Shown here in pieces: positions 52,243-61,664 of a DNA stretch of 64,000 nucleotides. The DNA is taken from NCBI GenBank assembly GCA_023428695.1, contig JAEYWY010000017.1, positions 434,001 through 498,000 on the forward strand, written 5' to 3'. This DNA comes from Bacteroidota bacterium (GTDB lineage: Bacteria; Bacteroidota; Bacteroidia; Cytophagales; Cyclobacteriaceae). The notes beneath the pieces were generated by a model that was not told the origin of the DNA, searched no databases, and worked only from the letters and a program-made list of their open reading frames with translations. A program made the translations under genes and the position numbers. How positions within the stretch are numbered: the first letter of the stretch is position 1; the number at the start of each line of letters is the position of its first letter.

Positions 52243-52578
52243 TTAACTCAATTTGTTTATGTGTAACATGAATTGTTTATCCATTGAAATTTCGAACGAA
52301 TCCTTACCAATCAGCTCGGCGCCTTTTGGAGATTGCTGCAGCACTGACAGTAAATCCTGAGCAGCGCCAGAGTCTTTGATCGGGTTGATCGCTTTTCCAT
52401 TCGCTATCTGCAATGTGAAATTATAGCCGCCTTTCTGACGCGAATTAAGCGCGCGAAACTCGTGTGGATACAGCTGATAGTTTTGCGGCTCTTCCGATGC
52501 ATTTACCATCAACCGCAAGATTGCTGGTCTGTATTTATGCCAAACAGGTGTATACACTCTTTCTGTCATACTTTTCAT
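52243..52578 (-). CDS. Hypothetical protein
   Basis: About 111 residues from the ATG at 52578 (52569 is the other candidate; the frame is open to 52632). It contains 'VWHKYRPAILRLMVNASEEPQNYQLYPHEFRALNSRQKGGYNF' and 'AQDLLSVLQQSPKGAELI', which look like a real compact protein, but no family is recognised. There is no signal peptide. It is transcribed towards the cold-shock gene with a gap of 21 nt and may share its transcript. Confidence 0.7.
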   Translation of the reverse strand: MKSMTERVYTPVWHKYRPAILRLMVNASEEPQNYQLYPHEFRALNSRQKGGYNFTLQIANGKAINPIKDSGAAQDLLSVLQQSPKGAELIGKDSFEISMDKQFMLHINKLS

Positions 52579-52865
52579 TTTTTTTGTGAATAAATAATGA
52601 TTCGCGTCCTGATCGAAGCGATAAACATTCATTGCCGAATCAAACGCAAAGACCCGGCATTTCAGCCGAATTATCTGATTTCAACTAACAAAGCTAGCTT
52701 TCTGCTTGTACTTTGTTGCTTGCCTGTCGTTGTGAGCACTCCATAAACCGGCTGGCTTATGGGCAAGGCAGGGGACTTATGAGAATGAATGAACGCCGGA
52801 AAGCCGGAATCTGATACAAAGATAGCTAAATCATGGGAGGATGCCAAACCTGTAAACGTTCTCAA

Positions 52866-53453
52866 TTAGCTCGGATAACTGTTAGCGCGCAGGTTTTTTG
52901 ACGCGAGCAAGACAGTTTCCTTAATCCGTTTTAGTCTGGTCTCGGGCCTTTTTGCACTGTTAATCCAATCCAGAATCGCCCGTTTGGCACTTTTGGGGAA
53001 GGCCTTGAAGTATGCTTCCGCCTGCTTTCTCCCGCATAACGCACGCTGCAGGTCGTCGGGAACAACCAGTCTCTCAACAGCGTCGAGTCCATTCCATGTC
53101 CCATTTTCACGGGCGATATGAACCGCGTCAAGACCGGCTTGCTGCATTCGATTCTCCGCAACAAGACGCGAAACACGTTGTTTATTCAACTGACTCCAAT
53201 TGCTTTTCGGATTACGACGGGCGAAATATTGTACAGTCCGTTTTTCATCAAGTTTGTTTGCTTTACTGTCAATCCAACCAAAGCACAACGCCTCCTCAAC
53301 TGCTTCGCTATACGTGATGTTCTTTTTTCCGCCAGCGAGCTTCCGGTAACCAAGCCAGATGGATCTCCTCTTCGCGTGATGTTTATCGAGCCATAAACGC
53401 CAGGCTGTCCTGTCTTTTGGAAAAAATATATCAACTCCGTCCTTATGCCTCAT
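52866..53453 (-). CDS. YdeI/OmpD-associated family protein
   Basis: A 195-residue cytoplasmic protein. 'FFPKDRTAWRLWLDKHHAKRRSIWLGYRK' and 'YSEAVEEALCFGWIDSKANKLDEKRTVQYFARRNPKSNWSQLNK' are the YdeI / bacteriocin-protection family signature, and 'DDLQRALCGRKQAEAYFKAFPKSAKRAILDWINSAKRPETRLKRI' is the second half. Function is unclear; relatives affect antimicrobial peptide tolerance. All motifs are present. It is separated from the next gene by about 50 bp. Confidence 0.92.
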   Translation of the reverse strand: MRHKDGVDIFFPKDRTAWRLWLDKHHAKRRSIWLGYRKLAGGKKNITYSEAVEEALCFGWIDSKANKLDEKRTVQYFARRNPKSNWSQLNKQRVSRLVAENRMQQAGLDAVHIARENGTWNGLDAVERLVVPDDLQRALCGRKQAEAYFKAFPKSAKRAILDWINSAKRPETRLKRIKETVLLASKNLRANSYPS

Positions 53454-53502
53454 AAAATCACCTTACGAGGTTGAATTTACGAATCCGGAGTTTATTCCCA
53501 CA

Positions 53503-55899
53503 TCAATCGTGTCTGAGTGCGTTGACCGGATTTGATCGGGCCGCACGCAGCGTCTGGGATCCAACGATAAATGCGGTGACAACCAGAAGGCTAAACGCGC
53601 CTCCGGCAATCGTCCAGAATGAAATCGGAACTTTGTATGCATAGGTTTCGAGAAACATATTTCCCAAAAGAATGCTTACAGGAATTCCCAGGGCTACTGC
53701 AATACAAACCATGATCAGGAATGAATTGCTCAACAAAAGCAAAACATCCCGGACACCGGCGCCAAGTATCTTCCGGACGCCGACTTCTTTAACCCGGGCT
53801 TCGGTTGTGTACATCACCATACCCAGCATGCCCAGCCCGGACAGTGTAACAGCGATAATTGTGATGTATCCAATGATAGATATAATGTCTTCAAATCCGG
53901 CATCTTTATAAGCCTGATCAATTTCTTCGCTCATCATCGTCCATTCAAACGGACGTTGCTCGAGTTTTTTCCAGACGGCTTCCATCCGCGACGCGACAAT
54001 TTTGTGTTCGCCGTTCACCACGACGGAAAGCAGGCCAACATTCTCAGGATCGTAGCGAAATGCAACGGGCCCAATCTCATAACTCAAGGGTCTGAAGTGA
54101 AAGTTTTTGACAACGCCTTTAATCAACAACTCCGTCGAATCCCCGAGTATCACAAGCTGATTCACCGCCGACCGCGCATCATCGAAACCAAACATTGAAA
54201 GCGCCTTTTCATTAATGATGATCCCGTTCCTGTCGCCCTGGGTGAAATTCGAACCAGCAACAAATGAGACATTGATATTCCGAAGGTAATTCTCGTCCAC
54301 AGAAAAGTCGCGCATGACAAATGCGTCATCACCGCGGCTTTTGCGATAGTCACTCGCTCCGTCAGCCCATGTTCCCAGACTGTGTGATATACCGCCAACC
54401 TGTATCACGCCGGGCACACCACTCATGGCAACAGAAAACTTTTCAAAGTCATTTCCCTGCAAACGTACGTTCATAATAGCCTCTTCTCTTATTCCATAAT
54501 CAGCGGACGTCATGTAGGTGACTTGCCTGTAAACGGTAATGACAAGCATGATAAACACAAACGATACAGCAAACTGCGTTGTCATAAGAACTTTTCGAAA
54601 CGTTATCCTCGAATACAACTTTGGGTTCGCGACGCTCTTCACAATGTGAAGCGGTCTGAAGGCTGACAAATAACCCGCAGGAAACATCCCCGCAACAGTG
54701 CCTGTTACCACGGCGAACAGGATAAACAAAACCAGAACCCTGTAGTCTTCCGTAAGATCGATGTTGAACTCTGTGTTTATCTGGAGTTGTTGAAATCCTG
54801 GTTTGATAAGTTGCAGGATCAGATATGCAACCGCCAGCGCGGCAAATGCGAAGACTATTCCCTCGAGAATCAGTTGGACGAAAACCTGAAATCGATGCGC
54901 GCCAACAATTTTGCGTATGCCGACTTCCTTTGCCCGTGTTAACGCCTTGGCGACCATTAACTGGGTGTAGTTAAAACATGCCATGACCATGATAATGGTT
55001 GCCAGTACACCCATAAAAATCAACAGGGTATCCGGCATTCCACGGCCCATGTTGTTGGACAACGGCGGACCCGGGGTTATCTCGTTCAGTCCCTGAGTAT
55101 AGAAGCGGTAACCCTTGTCGCGGGTTTCCAGGGTTAGCCCGTCGTAAATCTTCGTATTAATTTCGGTCAATGCTGTTTCCAGATCGGATGGAGTGATGCC
55201 ATCTTTCAGCACAACGTATGTATATGCCGAGTAGTAATTCAGCGGATTAGTTAATGATGCTGTAAGTGTGCCATTGTTTTCGAGTAGCTGTAACGTTGAA
55301 AAAGAAGCCAGCGCTTCAAACTCAAAATGCGTCGGCCCCTGAAAGGGTTGAAGGACTCCCGTCACGGTAAACTGCCCGTACCTGCCTATTTCAATTTCGC
55401 GACCAATTGCATTTTTTTCGTCGCCGAATAGTCGTTTCGCCGTTTGTTCGGTGAGCACGATACTGCGCGGATTGGCCAGTGCCGCATCGGGGCTTCCGCT
55501 TACGAGTGGAAAATTGAAAACCGTAAGAAAATTCGAGCTCGCAAACATTCCGCGCAACGGCAACATCCTGTCATTAACGATAACATCACCGCGGAGTCTT
55601 CTATCGAGTTTTACGATCTCATCAGTTAATGCGTAATCCTCATCGAGATTCGCAGCAACTGCAGAAGGCGACGACGCATACGGTTCAGTATCGCCACTTG
55701 TGCGAATTGCTTCAGTATTGATACGAAAAATCCGGCCAGCGTTTTCGTGAAACTTATCAAATGAATATTGACTCTTCAGCACGAGGATTATCAGGAGTGA
55801 TAATGACATGCTAAGTGCAAGGCCGGTCAGGTTGATAACTGAAAATGAAGCGTTGCGGTAAAGGTTTCGAATGGCAGATATGATGGTAGTCCGGAACAT
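53503..55899 (-). CDS. FtsX/MacB-like ABC transporter permease (second copy)
   Basis: A 798-residue relative of the permease at 10.4 kb, with the same plan: N-terminal anchor ('NASFSVINLTGLALSMSLSLLIILVL'), two MacB periplasmic cores and two groups of three membrane segments, ending 'RAARSNPVNALRHD'. It is distinct enough in sequence to be an old paralogue. No ATPase gene is adjacent. A sigma-54-like promoter (55935-55950) lies at nearly the same distance as in the first copy. Substrate unknown. Confidence 0.9.
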   Translation of the reverse strand: MFRTTIISAIRNLYRNASFSVINLTGLALSMSLSLLIILVLKSQYSFDKFHENAGRIFRINTEAIRTSGDTEPYASSPSAVAANLDEDYALTDEIVKLDRRLRGDVIVNDRMLPLRGMFASSNFLTVFNFPLVSGSPDAALANPRSIVLTEQTAKRLFGDEKNAIGREIEIGRYGQFTVTGVLQPFQGPTHFEFEALASFSTLQLLENNGTLTASLTNPLNYYSAYTYVVLKDGITPSDLETALTEINTKIYDGLTLETRDKGYRFYTQGLNEITPGPPLSNNMGRGMPDTLLIFMGVLATIIMVMACFNYTQLMVAKALTRAKEVGIRKIVGAHRFQVFVQLILEGIVFAFAALAVAYLILQLIKPGFQQLQINTEFNIDLTEDYRVLVLFILFAVVTGTVAGMFPAGYLSAFRPLHIVKSVANPKLYSRITFRKVLMTTQFAVSFVFIMLVITVYRQVTYMTSADYGIREEAIMNVRLQGNDFEKFSVAMSGVPGVIQVGGISHSLGTWADGASDYRKSRGDDAFVMRDFSVDENYLRNINVSFVAGSNFTQGDRNGIIINEKALSMFGFDDARSAVNQLVILGDSTELLIKGVVKNFHFRPLSYEIGPVAFRYDPENVGLLSVVVNGEHKIVASRMEAVWKKLEQRPFEWTMMSEEIDQAYKDAGFEDIISIIGYITIIAVTLSGLGMLGMVMYTTEARVKEVGVRKILGAGVRDVLLLLSNSFLIMVCIAVALGIPVSILLGNMFLETYAYKVPISFWTIAGGAFSLLVVTAFIVGSQTLRAARSNPVNALRHD

Positions 55900-55934
55900 A
55901 GGCGAGAGATTAGGTCTTTATGGCCTGACCCTAT

Positions 55935-55950
55935 TACAAGCACAATGCCA
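55935..55950 (-). promoter_or_regulatory. Sigma-54-like promoter for second permease
   Basis: Minus-strand TGGCA-N6-TTGTA; the -24 GG and the first base of -12 are kept at correct spacing, the second -12 base is T. It ends 35 nt before the ATG. Confidence 0.4.
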
Positions 55951-56211
55951 CAAGTGAAAAGAGCGCACAATCGCCTGTTCAGTGCATTATCATGTTCCAT
56001 ACCGGACTATCTTGTTCGTAAATGGACGTTTCCACGTACTGCCAGGGCACGGGGTAACCAGTGGCACAAAAGTCTGACAAAACAGGACGAGACGATTGCA
56101 CCGGCGCATATTGTTCGCGCATAGTGGCAATCTTAAGCAACGTGTTATTCCGAAGTTGAATCGTTCAGCGCGTGCATCCGGTACAAGTACCCTGGGAGTC
56201 GTTCCGCTCAA
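55951..56211. other. Gene-free interval
   Basis: About 260 bases (312 with the promoter part) between the second permease and the DUF937-like gene. I see no gene and no clear terminator for the gene to the right. Confidence 0.4.
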
Positions 56212-56700
56212 TCAACCGAACATTTTACCAAGTACATTTCCGATGCCGCCTTTACCTTCTGAACCCATAAGTGACCCAAGCAGGTCGCCGGCGTTTCCGT
56301 TTCCGGTCAGATTCTTCACCACATCCTGAAGATCGAAATCTTTGTCGTTCGGATCTTTGGCCTTGTTGACAAACTGTCCTAACACACGAGGCAGGATACC
56401 TTCAGAAATCTGACGTGCCATTTGCGGGGCGACACCAAATTTGGCTGCAAGGCTGTCGGTCACCCTCCCAATAATCTGACCAACAATCGGGTTGCTGGTG
56501 AGCGAAGAAACGTCGGCATTGTTAAAAATCGACATCAAACCCTGGACGTTTCCCTGGCTAATTTGATCCTTGAGTCCGTCGACGATGTTCCGTCCAACGT
56601 CCTGAATTGCTTCTTCATTCTTTGAATTTGGAATAGCCGGATTGTTGATGATTTCATCGCCAGCGTTCTTTTTAATCAATGAGATGAGTTGTTCAATCAT
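56212..56700 (-). CDS. DUF937-like protein
   Basis: A 162-residue cytoplasmic protein made of helices. 'MIEQLISLIKKNAGDEIINNPAIPN' and 'AIQDVGRNIVDGLKDQIS' start the domain; 'VGQIIGRVTDSLAAKFGVAPQMARQISEGILPRVLGQFVNKAKD' is a second unit; the tail is Gly-rich ('LTGNGNAGDLLGSLMGSEGKGG'). It resembles DUF937/YidB proteins. Function unknown. It precedes the AAA ATPase region but is separately transcribed with a small gap. Confidence 0.7.
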   Translation of the reverse strand: MIEQLISLIKKNAGDEIINNPAIPNSKNEEAIQDVGRNIVDGLKDQISQGNVQGLMSIFNNADVSSLTSNPIVGQIIGRVTDSLAAKFGVAPQMARQISEGILPRVLGQFVNKAKDPNDKDFDLQDVVKNLTGNGNAGDLLGSLMGSEGKGGIGNVLGKMFG

Positions 56701-56806
56701 GGCAGTAGTGTTTAGGTTTCACCTTGAGGTGCACAGAAATATACATAACGGCAGGTGATATCAAACCAGTCAGCCGGCAATCAATTTATTCTGTTCCGAT
56801 GATGGC

Positions 56807-58633
56807 TTAGAGTCCTCTCGGCTGGAATCCGATTCTGGGTGTCTCCGGAGCTTTTTCCCTGATTTCGAACTCTTTCACGTCGTCAAAGATGATGGTCTCG
56901 ACAATTTCTTTGGTTCGGTCTTCTTTCTTCATTGCAGCCAGCCGGAGGTGCTGGTTGCGAACCACTTCGCCGATTACCTGCCTGACGGCACGTGCGTTGC
57001 CAAAATGCTTATCGCGATGTTGATGCAGAAAAGCAAAATAGTTGAACAAATGTGAACGCGCTGCGTCATCGGGATTCACCTCCTCCTTCGCGAGCATTGA
57101 CATCGCAATTGTGAACATTTCGTTGGGTGCATAGTCAGGGAACTCGAAGTATTTGTCGAAGCGTGACTTCAGCCCCGGGTTGGATGAAACAAATTCGAAC
57201 ATGTTGTCGGTGTATCCTGCGACAATTACTCCAAATTTACCGCGATAATCCTCCATGCGTTTGAGTATGACCTGTATCGCCTCGGCGCCGAAGTCATGCG
57301 GACTACCTTTGGCGTTGGCCAATGAATACGCTTCATCAATAAACAGAATCCCGCCCATCGCTTCGGTTATCTTCTCAGCTGTTTTGATTGCAGTCTGCCC
57401 GACGTAACCGGCAACAAGTCCTTCGCGGTCGACCTCCACAAGGTGGCCTTTGTCCAGCACGCCCAGACCCTGATACACCTGCGACAGGATGCGCGCAACG
57501 GTTGTCTTACCTGTTCCCGGATTTCCCGTAAACACCGTATGAAGCGAAAACCGACTGAGAATATCCTTACCGGATTCCTGGTAAAACTTAACGAGTTGTA
57601 CCATCTCATTTACTTCGACCTTGATTTGAGAAAGGCCCGTAAGTGCATTCAGTTCGCCCAGGCTTTTTTGAAGGAGTTCTTCATTTGTAAGAGGCCCCTG
57701 GCCCACCGTCACGCGTTTGACCCGATCGAAAATCGCATCCGTATCGGTAATCACCGTTGCATCGCCTTCGACAAAAGCATCGCCAACTTCAAACGGCACG
57801 GTTGCACGCAATTTGTCGAGGAAGACAACCTCCATCGTATAGAAGTCGCGACTCCATCGCCCTGCCACGTTGTTTCCCCAGCCGGGGTAGAGTGTATAAA
57901 CGGTTCCCGCGGTATTTGCCGGAATATATTGAAGGTAGGCATGGCTTCCCTTCAGCTGCTTCGCGTCATTGTAGAAATTGAAAAAGACTTCCGCGTAGTA
58001 GTCCTTCGGGTTCTTGTTCTTGAGTTTGAATTCGCACCACACGTAGCGCGTATCTTCCTTCTTAAACTTCGCCAGAAATTTTTTGTCGGGTTGCGCGTAT
58101 GCCTCGCCATCGCCTTCGAAGAGGCGAATCGATTCGATATCGAAAAACAGGTTCTCCCCTTCCTGCGCAACGCCCATGTCCTCCACATAAAACTTGGACT
58201 CACCCACCTTAACATCATCCACGTAACCTTCCCATATATAATCACCACGGAACCAGTATGCGCCCGGGTTTGGATTTCCCCACGACTGACGGATATAAAT
58301 AACATTCTCGTCCTTGAGAATCTTGCGGGTTTGCTCAAGGTTACACAGTTCGGTTTTGTTGCTGCCGTTGAGGTAATAACACTTTACACGGAACGACGCT
58401 TCCCAGTCGGCTTCATCAAATAATTTGTTAAACAGAGAAAGTTCGACCCACATGTACGTGGTTTCGTGGCGGTCGAATACACGGCGATACTTCTTGGTTG
58501 CATCAGCCATCCATTCATCCGATGCATGGACCTTAATGTCGCGATACTTATAGCGCGTTCCCTGATCGTTGGCGGGAACAGATTGCTGTTGCTGATCCTG
58601 ATTCTGGCTTTCGTTTCCGTTTGAGGGATTCAT
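56807..58633 (-). CDS. AAA+ ATPase (CbbX/SpoVK type) with duplicated N-terminal beta domain
   Basis: A 608-residue protein. Residues 1-25 are low-complexity Gln/Asn. Two related beta-rich units follow: about 30-155 and 180-285, each with 'TxYxWxEx', a 'GWGN' or 'SWGN' turn, and a 'GxYxxxFYxxx' strand. Residues 300-350 link to a CbbX/CfxQ AAA+ module with Walker A GNPGTGKT (370-377), pore-loop 'GLVAGYVGQT' (405-414), Walker B 'ILFIDE' (429-434) and arginine finger region 'GLKSRFDKYFEF'. It probably remodels another protein in the cytoplasm, using the beta units to recognise it. The partner is unknown. Confidence 0.92.
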   Translation of the reverse strand: MNPSNGNESQNQDQQQQSVPANDQGTRYKYRDIKVHASDEWMADATKKYRRVFDRHETTYMWVELSLFNKLFDEADWEASFRVKCYYLNGSNKTELCNLEQTRKILKDENVIYIRQSWGNPNPGAYWFRGDYIWEGYVDDVKVGESKFYVEDMGVAQEGENLFFDIESIRLFEGDGEAYAQPDKKFLAKFKKEDTRYVWCEFKLKNKNPKDYYAEVFFNFYNDAKQLKGSHAYLQYIPANTAGTVYTLYPGWGNNVAGRWSRDFYTMEVVFLDKLRATVPFEVGDAFVEGDATVITDTDAIFDRVKRVTVGQGPLTNEELLQKSLGELNALTGLSQIKVEVNEMVQLVKFYQESGKDILSRFSLHTVFTGNPGTGKTTVARILSQVYQGLGVLDKGHLVEVDREGLVAGYVGQTAIKTAEKITEAMGGILFIDEAYSLANAKGSPHDFGAEAIQVILKRMEDYRGKFGVIVAGYTDNMFEFVSSNPGLKSRFDKYFEFPDYAPNEMFTIAMSMLAKEEVNPDDAARSHLFNYFAFLHQHRDKHFGNARAVRQVIGEVVRNQHLRLAAMKKEDRTKEIVETIIFDDVKEFEIREKAPETPRIGFQPRGL

Positions 58634-58698
58634 ATGACGTTTCGGCTAGGGGGATATAAGGTACAAATAAAATCGATTTCTTTTTTGAAAGAAATACG

Positions 58699-59085
58699 TC
58701 AGATCTGAGGAAGCAGAAATTCTTTCAGAAGGGCGTCAATGCGGTCTTTTTGCGGAGCCTGCGGACTTATGATCCAGGTATCCGAGTCCTTTTGGATCAC
58801 GGCGCTGCCCATGATTCTTTTATCGATATGTATTGACTGATCATCGATCGCATCCTGCAGAACCTTGCGAATCGCCTGAAATTGTACCTCGTGAAGGGTT
58901 ATCACTTTTGGGTCTCCGCCGCTGTAGGTGCCCGAGGAACTCTCTTCCGGAGTAACAGGGATATACTGTAAGATGCCGGAAGTAATTATGTAACGGTTTC
59001 CATTTCCGTCAGCGTACCCGAATTTCGTCTTTTGCATACAGGAAGTGAACAGTACTGCTAAAATCAATGAAAGAAGACATTTCAT
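58699..59085 (-). CDS. Hypothetical lipoprotein
   Basis: A 128-residue lipoprotein (lipobox 'VLFTSC', Cys16). The mature part, with 'RYIITSGILQYIPVTPEESSSGTYSGGDPKVITL' and 'FQAIRKVLQDAIDDQSIHIDKR', looks like a small alpha/beta domain. No family is recognised. It lies just upstream of the AAA ATPase gene on the same strand (65-bp gap), so co-expression is possible. Confidence 0.75.
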   Translation of the reverse strand: MKCLLSLILAVLFTSCMQKTKFGYADGNGNRYIITSGILQYIPVTPEESSSGTYSGGDPKVITLHEVQFQAIRKVLQDAIDDQSIHIDKRIMGSAVIQKDSDTWIISPQAPQKDRIDALLKEFLLPQI

Positions 59086-59216
59086 CGCTGGTTCGAGAAA
59101 TTCTTTTTCAAGATAGGGCTATTGACGATAAAAAATGTCTGTTGATAAGGTAGTTAGTAAAGAATATTTTTTCTCACAGAAGAGGAAGAAAGAACAGAAG
59201 GAAGCACAGATGAGGA

Positions 59217-59438
59217 TTACGATTTGCTCCGTGTGGATCGCTTCCTGGATGTGATGCTCTTTTTCGCGCGTTTCGCGGGGACTTTTGCTCCTTTTTGGCG
59301 CGCTTCCGAAAGTCCGATTGCGATGGCTTGTTTACGGCTGGTCACTTTTTTCCCGGATCCGCTTTTTAATGTTCCTTTCTTCTTTTTGTGCATGGCATTC
59401 TTAACACTCTTGCCAGCTTTCTTTGAATACTTTGCCAT
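59217..59438 (-). CDS. DUF6496 basic protein
   Basis: A 73-residue, very basic protein (about 40 per cent Lys and Arg). 'TLKSGSGKKVTSRKQAIAIGLSEARQKGAKVP' is the DUF6496 signature. The ends are Lys/Ser/Arg-rich like histone-like tails, so nucleic-acid binding is plausible but unproven. It stands alone. A decayed repeat with 'cacagaagaggaagaaag' character lies just downstream (59175-59213). Confidence 0.85.
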   Translation of the reverse strand: MAKYSKKAGKSVKNAMHKKKKGTLKSGSGKKVTSRKQAIAIGLSEARQKGAKVPAKRAKKSITSRKRSTRSKS

Positions 59439-59742
59439 AATTCTTTTGATTCACTGATACAAAAAGTGCATGCCTGAATTTTGTAAACGGCGATACTGGA
59501 TTCCACATTGGCATTAGAATTTTCAGGCGTGCAAGCGCTTTTATTGCACACTGTTTGTCACCCATGTTGGTGGATATGTTATTTCATTCTACGAGCAGTG
59601 TAATCAGATGTGGGCCCACTTTCCCTCGGATAATACCCCCGGTCACATCGAAGCCACGATTTATCAAATCCGGATTGTGGATTAGCATTGCTCTAACTAA
59701 TTTTTCCAATGCTCTTACGATAACTCACAAACCAAACAAGTT
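59439..59742. other. Gene-free interval before DUF2911 gene
   Basis: About 304 bases, AT-rich, with no supported gene. It must contain the promoters of the divergent DUF6496 and DUF2911 genes; no canonical -7 box is obvious. Confidence 0.4.
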
Positions 59743-60822
59743 ATGAGAACAACTCTATCAAAAGCCGCCATCGCAATGATGCTGATTATATCGGCGCCAA
59801 TCTTCGCACAGGTAACGTTGCCACGTACGCCCAGTCCGGCGGCAGCTGTAAGTCAGACCATTGGCATTTCAACAGTTACCGTGAACTATTCACGTCCAAA
59901 AGTCAACGGACGCGAAATCTGGGGAAAGCTTGTTCCCTTCGGATACAACGTTGAGGGCTTTGGTCTGGGTAATCCATCGCCCTGGCGCGCCGGTGCAAAC
60001 GAAAATACCACGATCGAACTGTCACATGATGCAAAGATTGAAGGTCAAAATGTACCTGCCGGAAAGTACGGACTGTTTTTCGTGATCAACGAAGACAACT
60101 CAGGCGAGGTGATTCTGTCGCGGGATAACCGGTCATGGGGACACTACTTCTATGATCCAAAGAATGATCAATCGAAAAGCCAGATAAAAATCCGCGATCA
60201 TGCGATGACTGAACAGCTCACGTATGAATTCATCAACCTCACCAAAACCGGCTGCGAGCTCGTGTTGAATTGGGAGAAGAAACAGTTCCCGGTGCAGATT
60301 CAATTTGATGTGGACAAGATTGTAATGGCGAACGCTGCTGAAGAGTTGAAGGGTAATGCCGGATTCACGGCTGCCGGTCCGATCAGCGCGGCGAATTATG
60401 CACTCGTCAACAAAGTCAATGAGCAACAAGCCCTCAAATGGATTGACCAGGCCCTTAATCAGAACAGAAGTTTTCAGGCACTTCAGATCAAAGCCGGTTT
60501 GCTAAGAAACACCGGCAAAGCTGCCGAGGCAGACAAACTCATGAAAGACGCAATGACGATCGCAACAGAGGCGGAGATCAATCAATATGGTTATCAGTTG
60601 CTGTCACAGGGCGACGTTGACAAAGCAATCGAAATATTTACAATAAACACGGAACGGTATCCTAAGAGTGCAAATACTTTTGACAGTCTTGGTGAAGCTT
60701 ACGCCATCAAAGGCGACAAAAAGAACGCCATCAGGAATTTTAAGAAAGCACTGGACATGAATCCCCCTCCAAATGTGAAAGCTAACTCGGAAAAATTTCT
60801 GAAACAGTTAGGTGCGATGTAA
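59743..60822 (+). CDS. DUF2911 protein with TPR repeats
   Basis: A 359-residue exported protein (signal peptide MRTTLSKAAIAMMLIISAPIFAQ). The DUF2911 domain occupies about 30-185, with 'PSPAAAVSQTIGISTVTVNYSRPKVNGREIWGKLVP', 'WRAGANENTTIELSHD' and 'AGKYGLFFVINE'. From about 200 the protein has three tetratricopeptide-like repeats ('AEADKLMKDAMTIAT', 'GDVDKAIEIFTINTERYP', 'GEAYAIKGDKKNAIRNFKKALD'). The combination is common in Bacteroidota; its role is unknown. It is periplasmic, followed by a strong terminator. Confidence 0.92.
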   Translation: MRTTLSKAAIAMMLIISAPIFAQVTLPRTPSPAAAVSQTIGISTVTVNYSRPKVNGREIWGKLVPFGYNVEGFGLGNPSPWRAGANENTTIELSHDAKIEGQNVPAGKYGLFFVINEDNSGEVILSRDNRSWGHYFYDPKNDQSKSQIKIRDHAMTEQLTYEFINLTKTGCELVLNWEKKQFPVQIQFDVDKIVMANAAEELKGNAGFTAAGPISAANYALVNKVNEQQALKWIDQALNQNRSFQALQIKAGLLRNTGKAAEADKLMKDAMTIATEAEINQYGYQLLSQGDVDKAIEIFTINTERYPKSANTFDSLGEAYAIKGDKKNAIRNFKKALDMNPPPNVKANSEKFLKQLGAM

Positions 60823-60845
60823 CGCAATGGCTATACAACGATAGT

Positions 60846-60874
60846 CGGGCAACTGTACAGGTTGCCCGTTTTTT
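60846..60874 (+). terminator. Terminator after DUF2911 gene
   Basis: CGGGCAAC-CTGTACAG-like loop-GTTGCCCG followed by TTTTTTATT; the stem ends 46 nt after the stop at 60822. Confidence 0.92.
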
Positions 60875-60875
60875 A

Positions 60876-61664
60876 TTAGAATTCAGGATTCTCACCCTGA
60901 AGTGTGTAGTACTCAATAATTGAAATGAAAAAGTTGTAGCTGAAATGTGCAATCATGCTGTACCATAGGGTATTGTATCGCAGGCGCAACCAGCCGAATA
61001 CGAGTCCGAGCGGAATTAACCACAACAACGCCAGCGGGGAAAGGTGGAGAATTCCAAAAAGAAAGCTAGTTACATACAACGTTCCTTTCTCAGACGTCAA
61101 TGTCCTGATATTGTCAAACAGGAAACCGCGGAAGGCTACTTCCTCCATCACTGCCGGGAAAATGCACGTAAGTATGACTGTCCAAAGGAATGGATTTGCA
61201 GTATCTTCATATATGTAGGGACTATAGTACACATCATCCAGAACGGTGAAATTGATGTAGTCAGCTACAGCGGACACGACGGACGCAGCGGCAAGAGCGC
61301 AGCTTACTATCGCGAGGATGACACCTATCCGCAGTCCGCGAAACCGGAATTTTTGAGCAACGCTTTTCCTGAAGTATATCCAGAATCCAATGACGATGCC
61401 GGCGTATATAAACGAAATAATAACCGAACCCGAAAATCCCTCGGGCGCTATAGGTGTGAATTGATACGCGGCGAGAAGGACCAGGGTTACCAAATAATAC
61501 CACATTGCCGGAGCAATCGCATAAGGTGTTTGCGACAATGCTTCCTCTTCATTCGTCTTAACTTCGCTACCGCAGTTGCCACAGAATCTTTCGTCACCCT
61601 TCAACGGTGCCTGGCACGTACTGCAGCATACCGTTGGTTGAATAGTTTCTTCAACGACTTCCAT
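60876..61664 (-). CDS. Zinc-ribbon CPBP intramembrane protease
   Basis: About 262 residues from the ATG at 61664. A zinc ribbon (CCSTCQ...CGNC, about residues 13-35) precedes about seven hydrophobic segments. The CPBP/Abi protease motifs are visible: 'MEEVAFRGFLF' (Glu-Glu and Arg), 'FGILH' and 'MIAHFSYN'. Such proteins cleave within membranes, as in CAAX processing or bacteriocin self-immunity. The start lies inside the preceding gene's end (14-nt overlap), so they are cotranslated. Confidence 0.9.
   Translation of the reverse strand: MEVVEETIQPTVCCSTCQAPLKGDERFCGNCGSEVKTNEEEALSQTPYAIAPAMWYYLVTLVLLAAYQFTPIAPEGFSGSVIISFIYAGIVIGFWIYFRKSVAQKFRFRGLRIGVILAIVSCALAAASVVSAVADYINFTVLDDVYYSPYIYEDTANPFLWTVILTCIFPAVMEEVAFRGFLFDNIRTLTSEKGTLYVTSFLFGILHLSPLALLWLIPLGLVFGWLRLRYNTLWYSMIAHFSYNFFISIIEYYTLQGENPEF

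Noticed and set aside
59555..59746. Frame of 63 codons before the DUF2911 gene
   Set aside because: No ribosome site, overlaps the start of the DUF2911 gene, no domain character.
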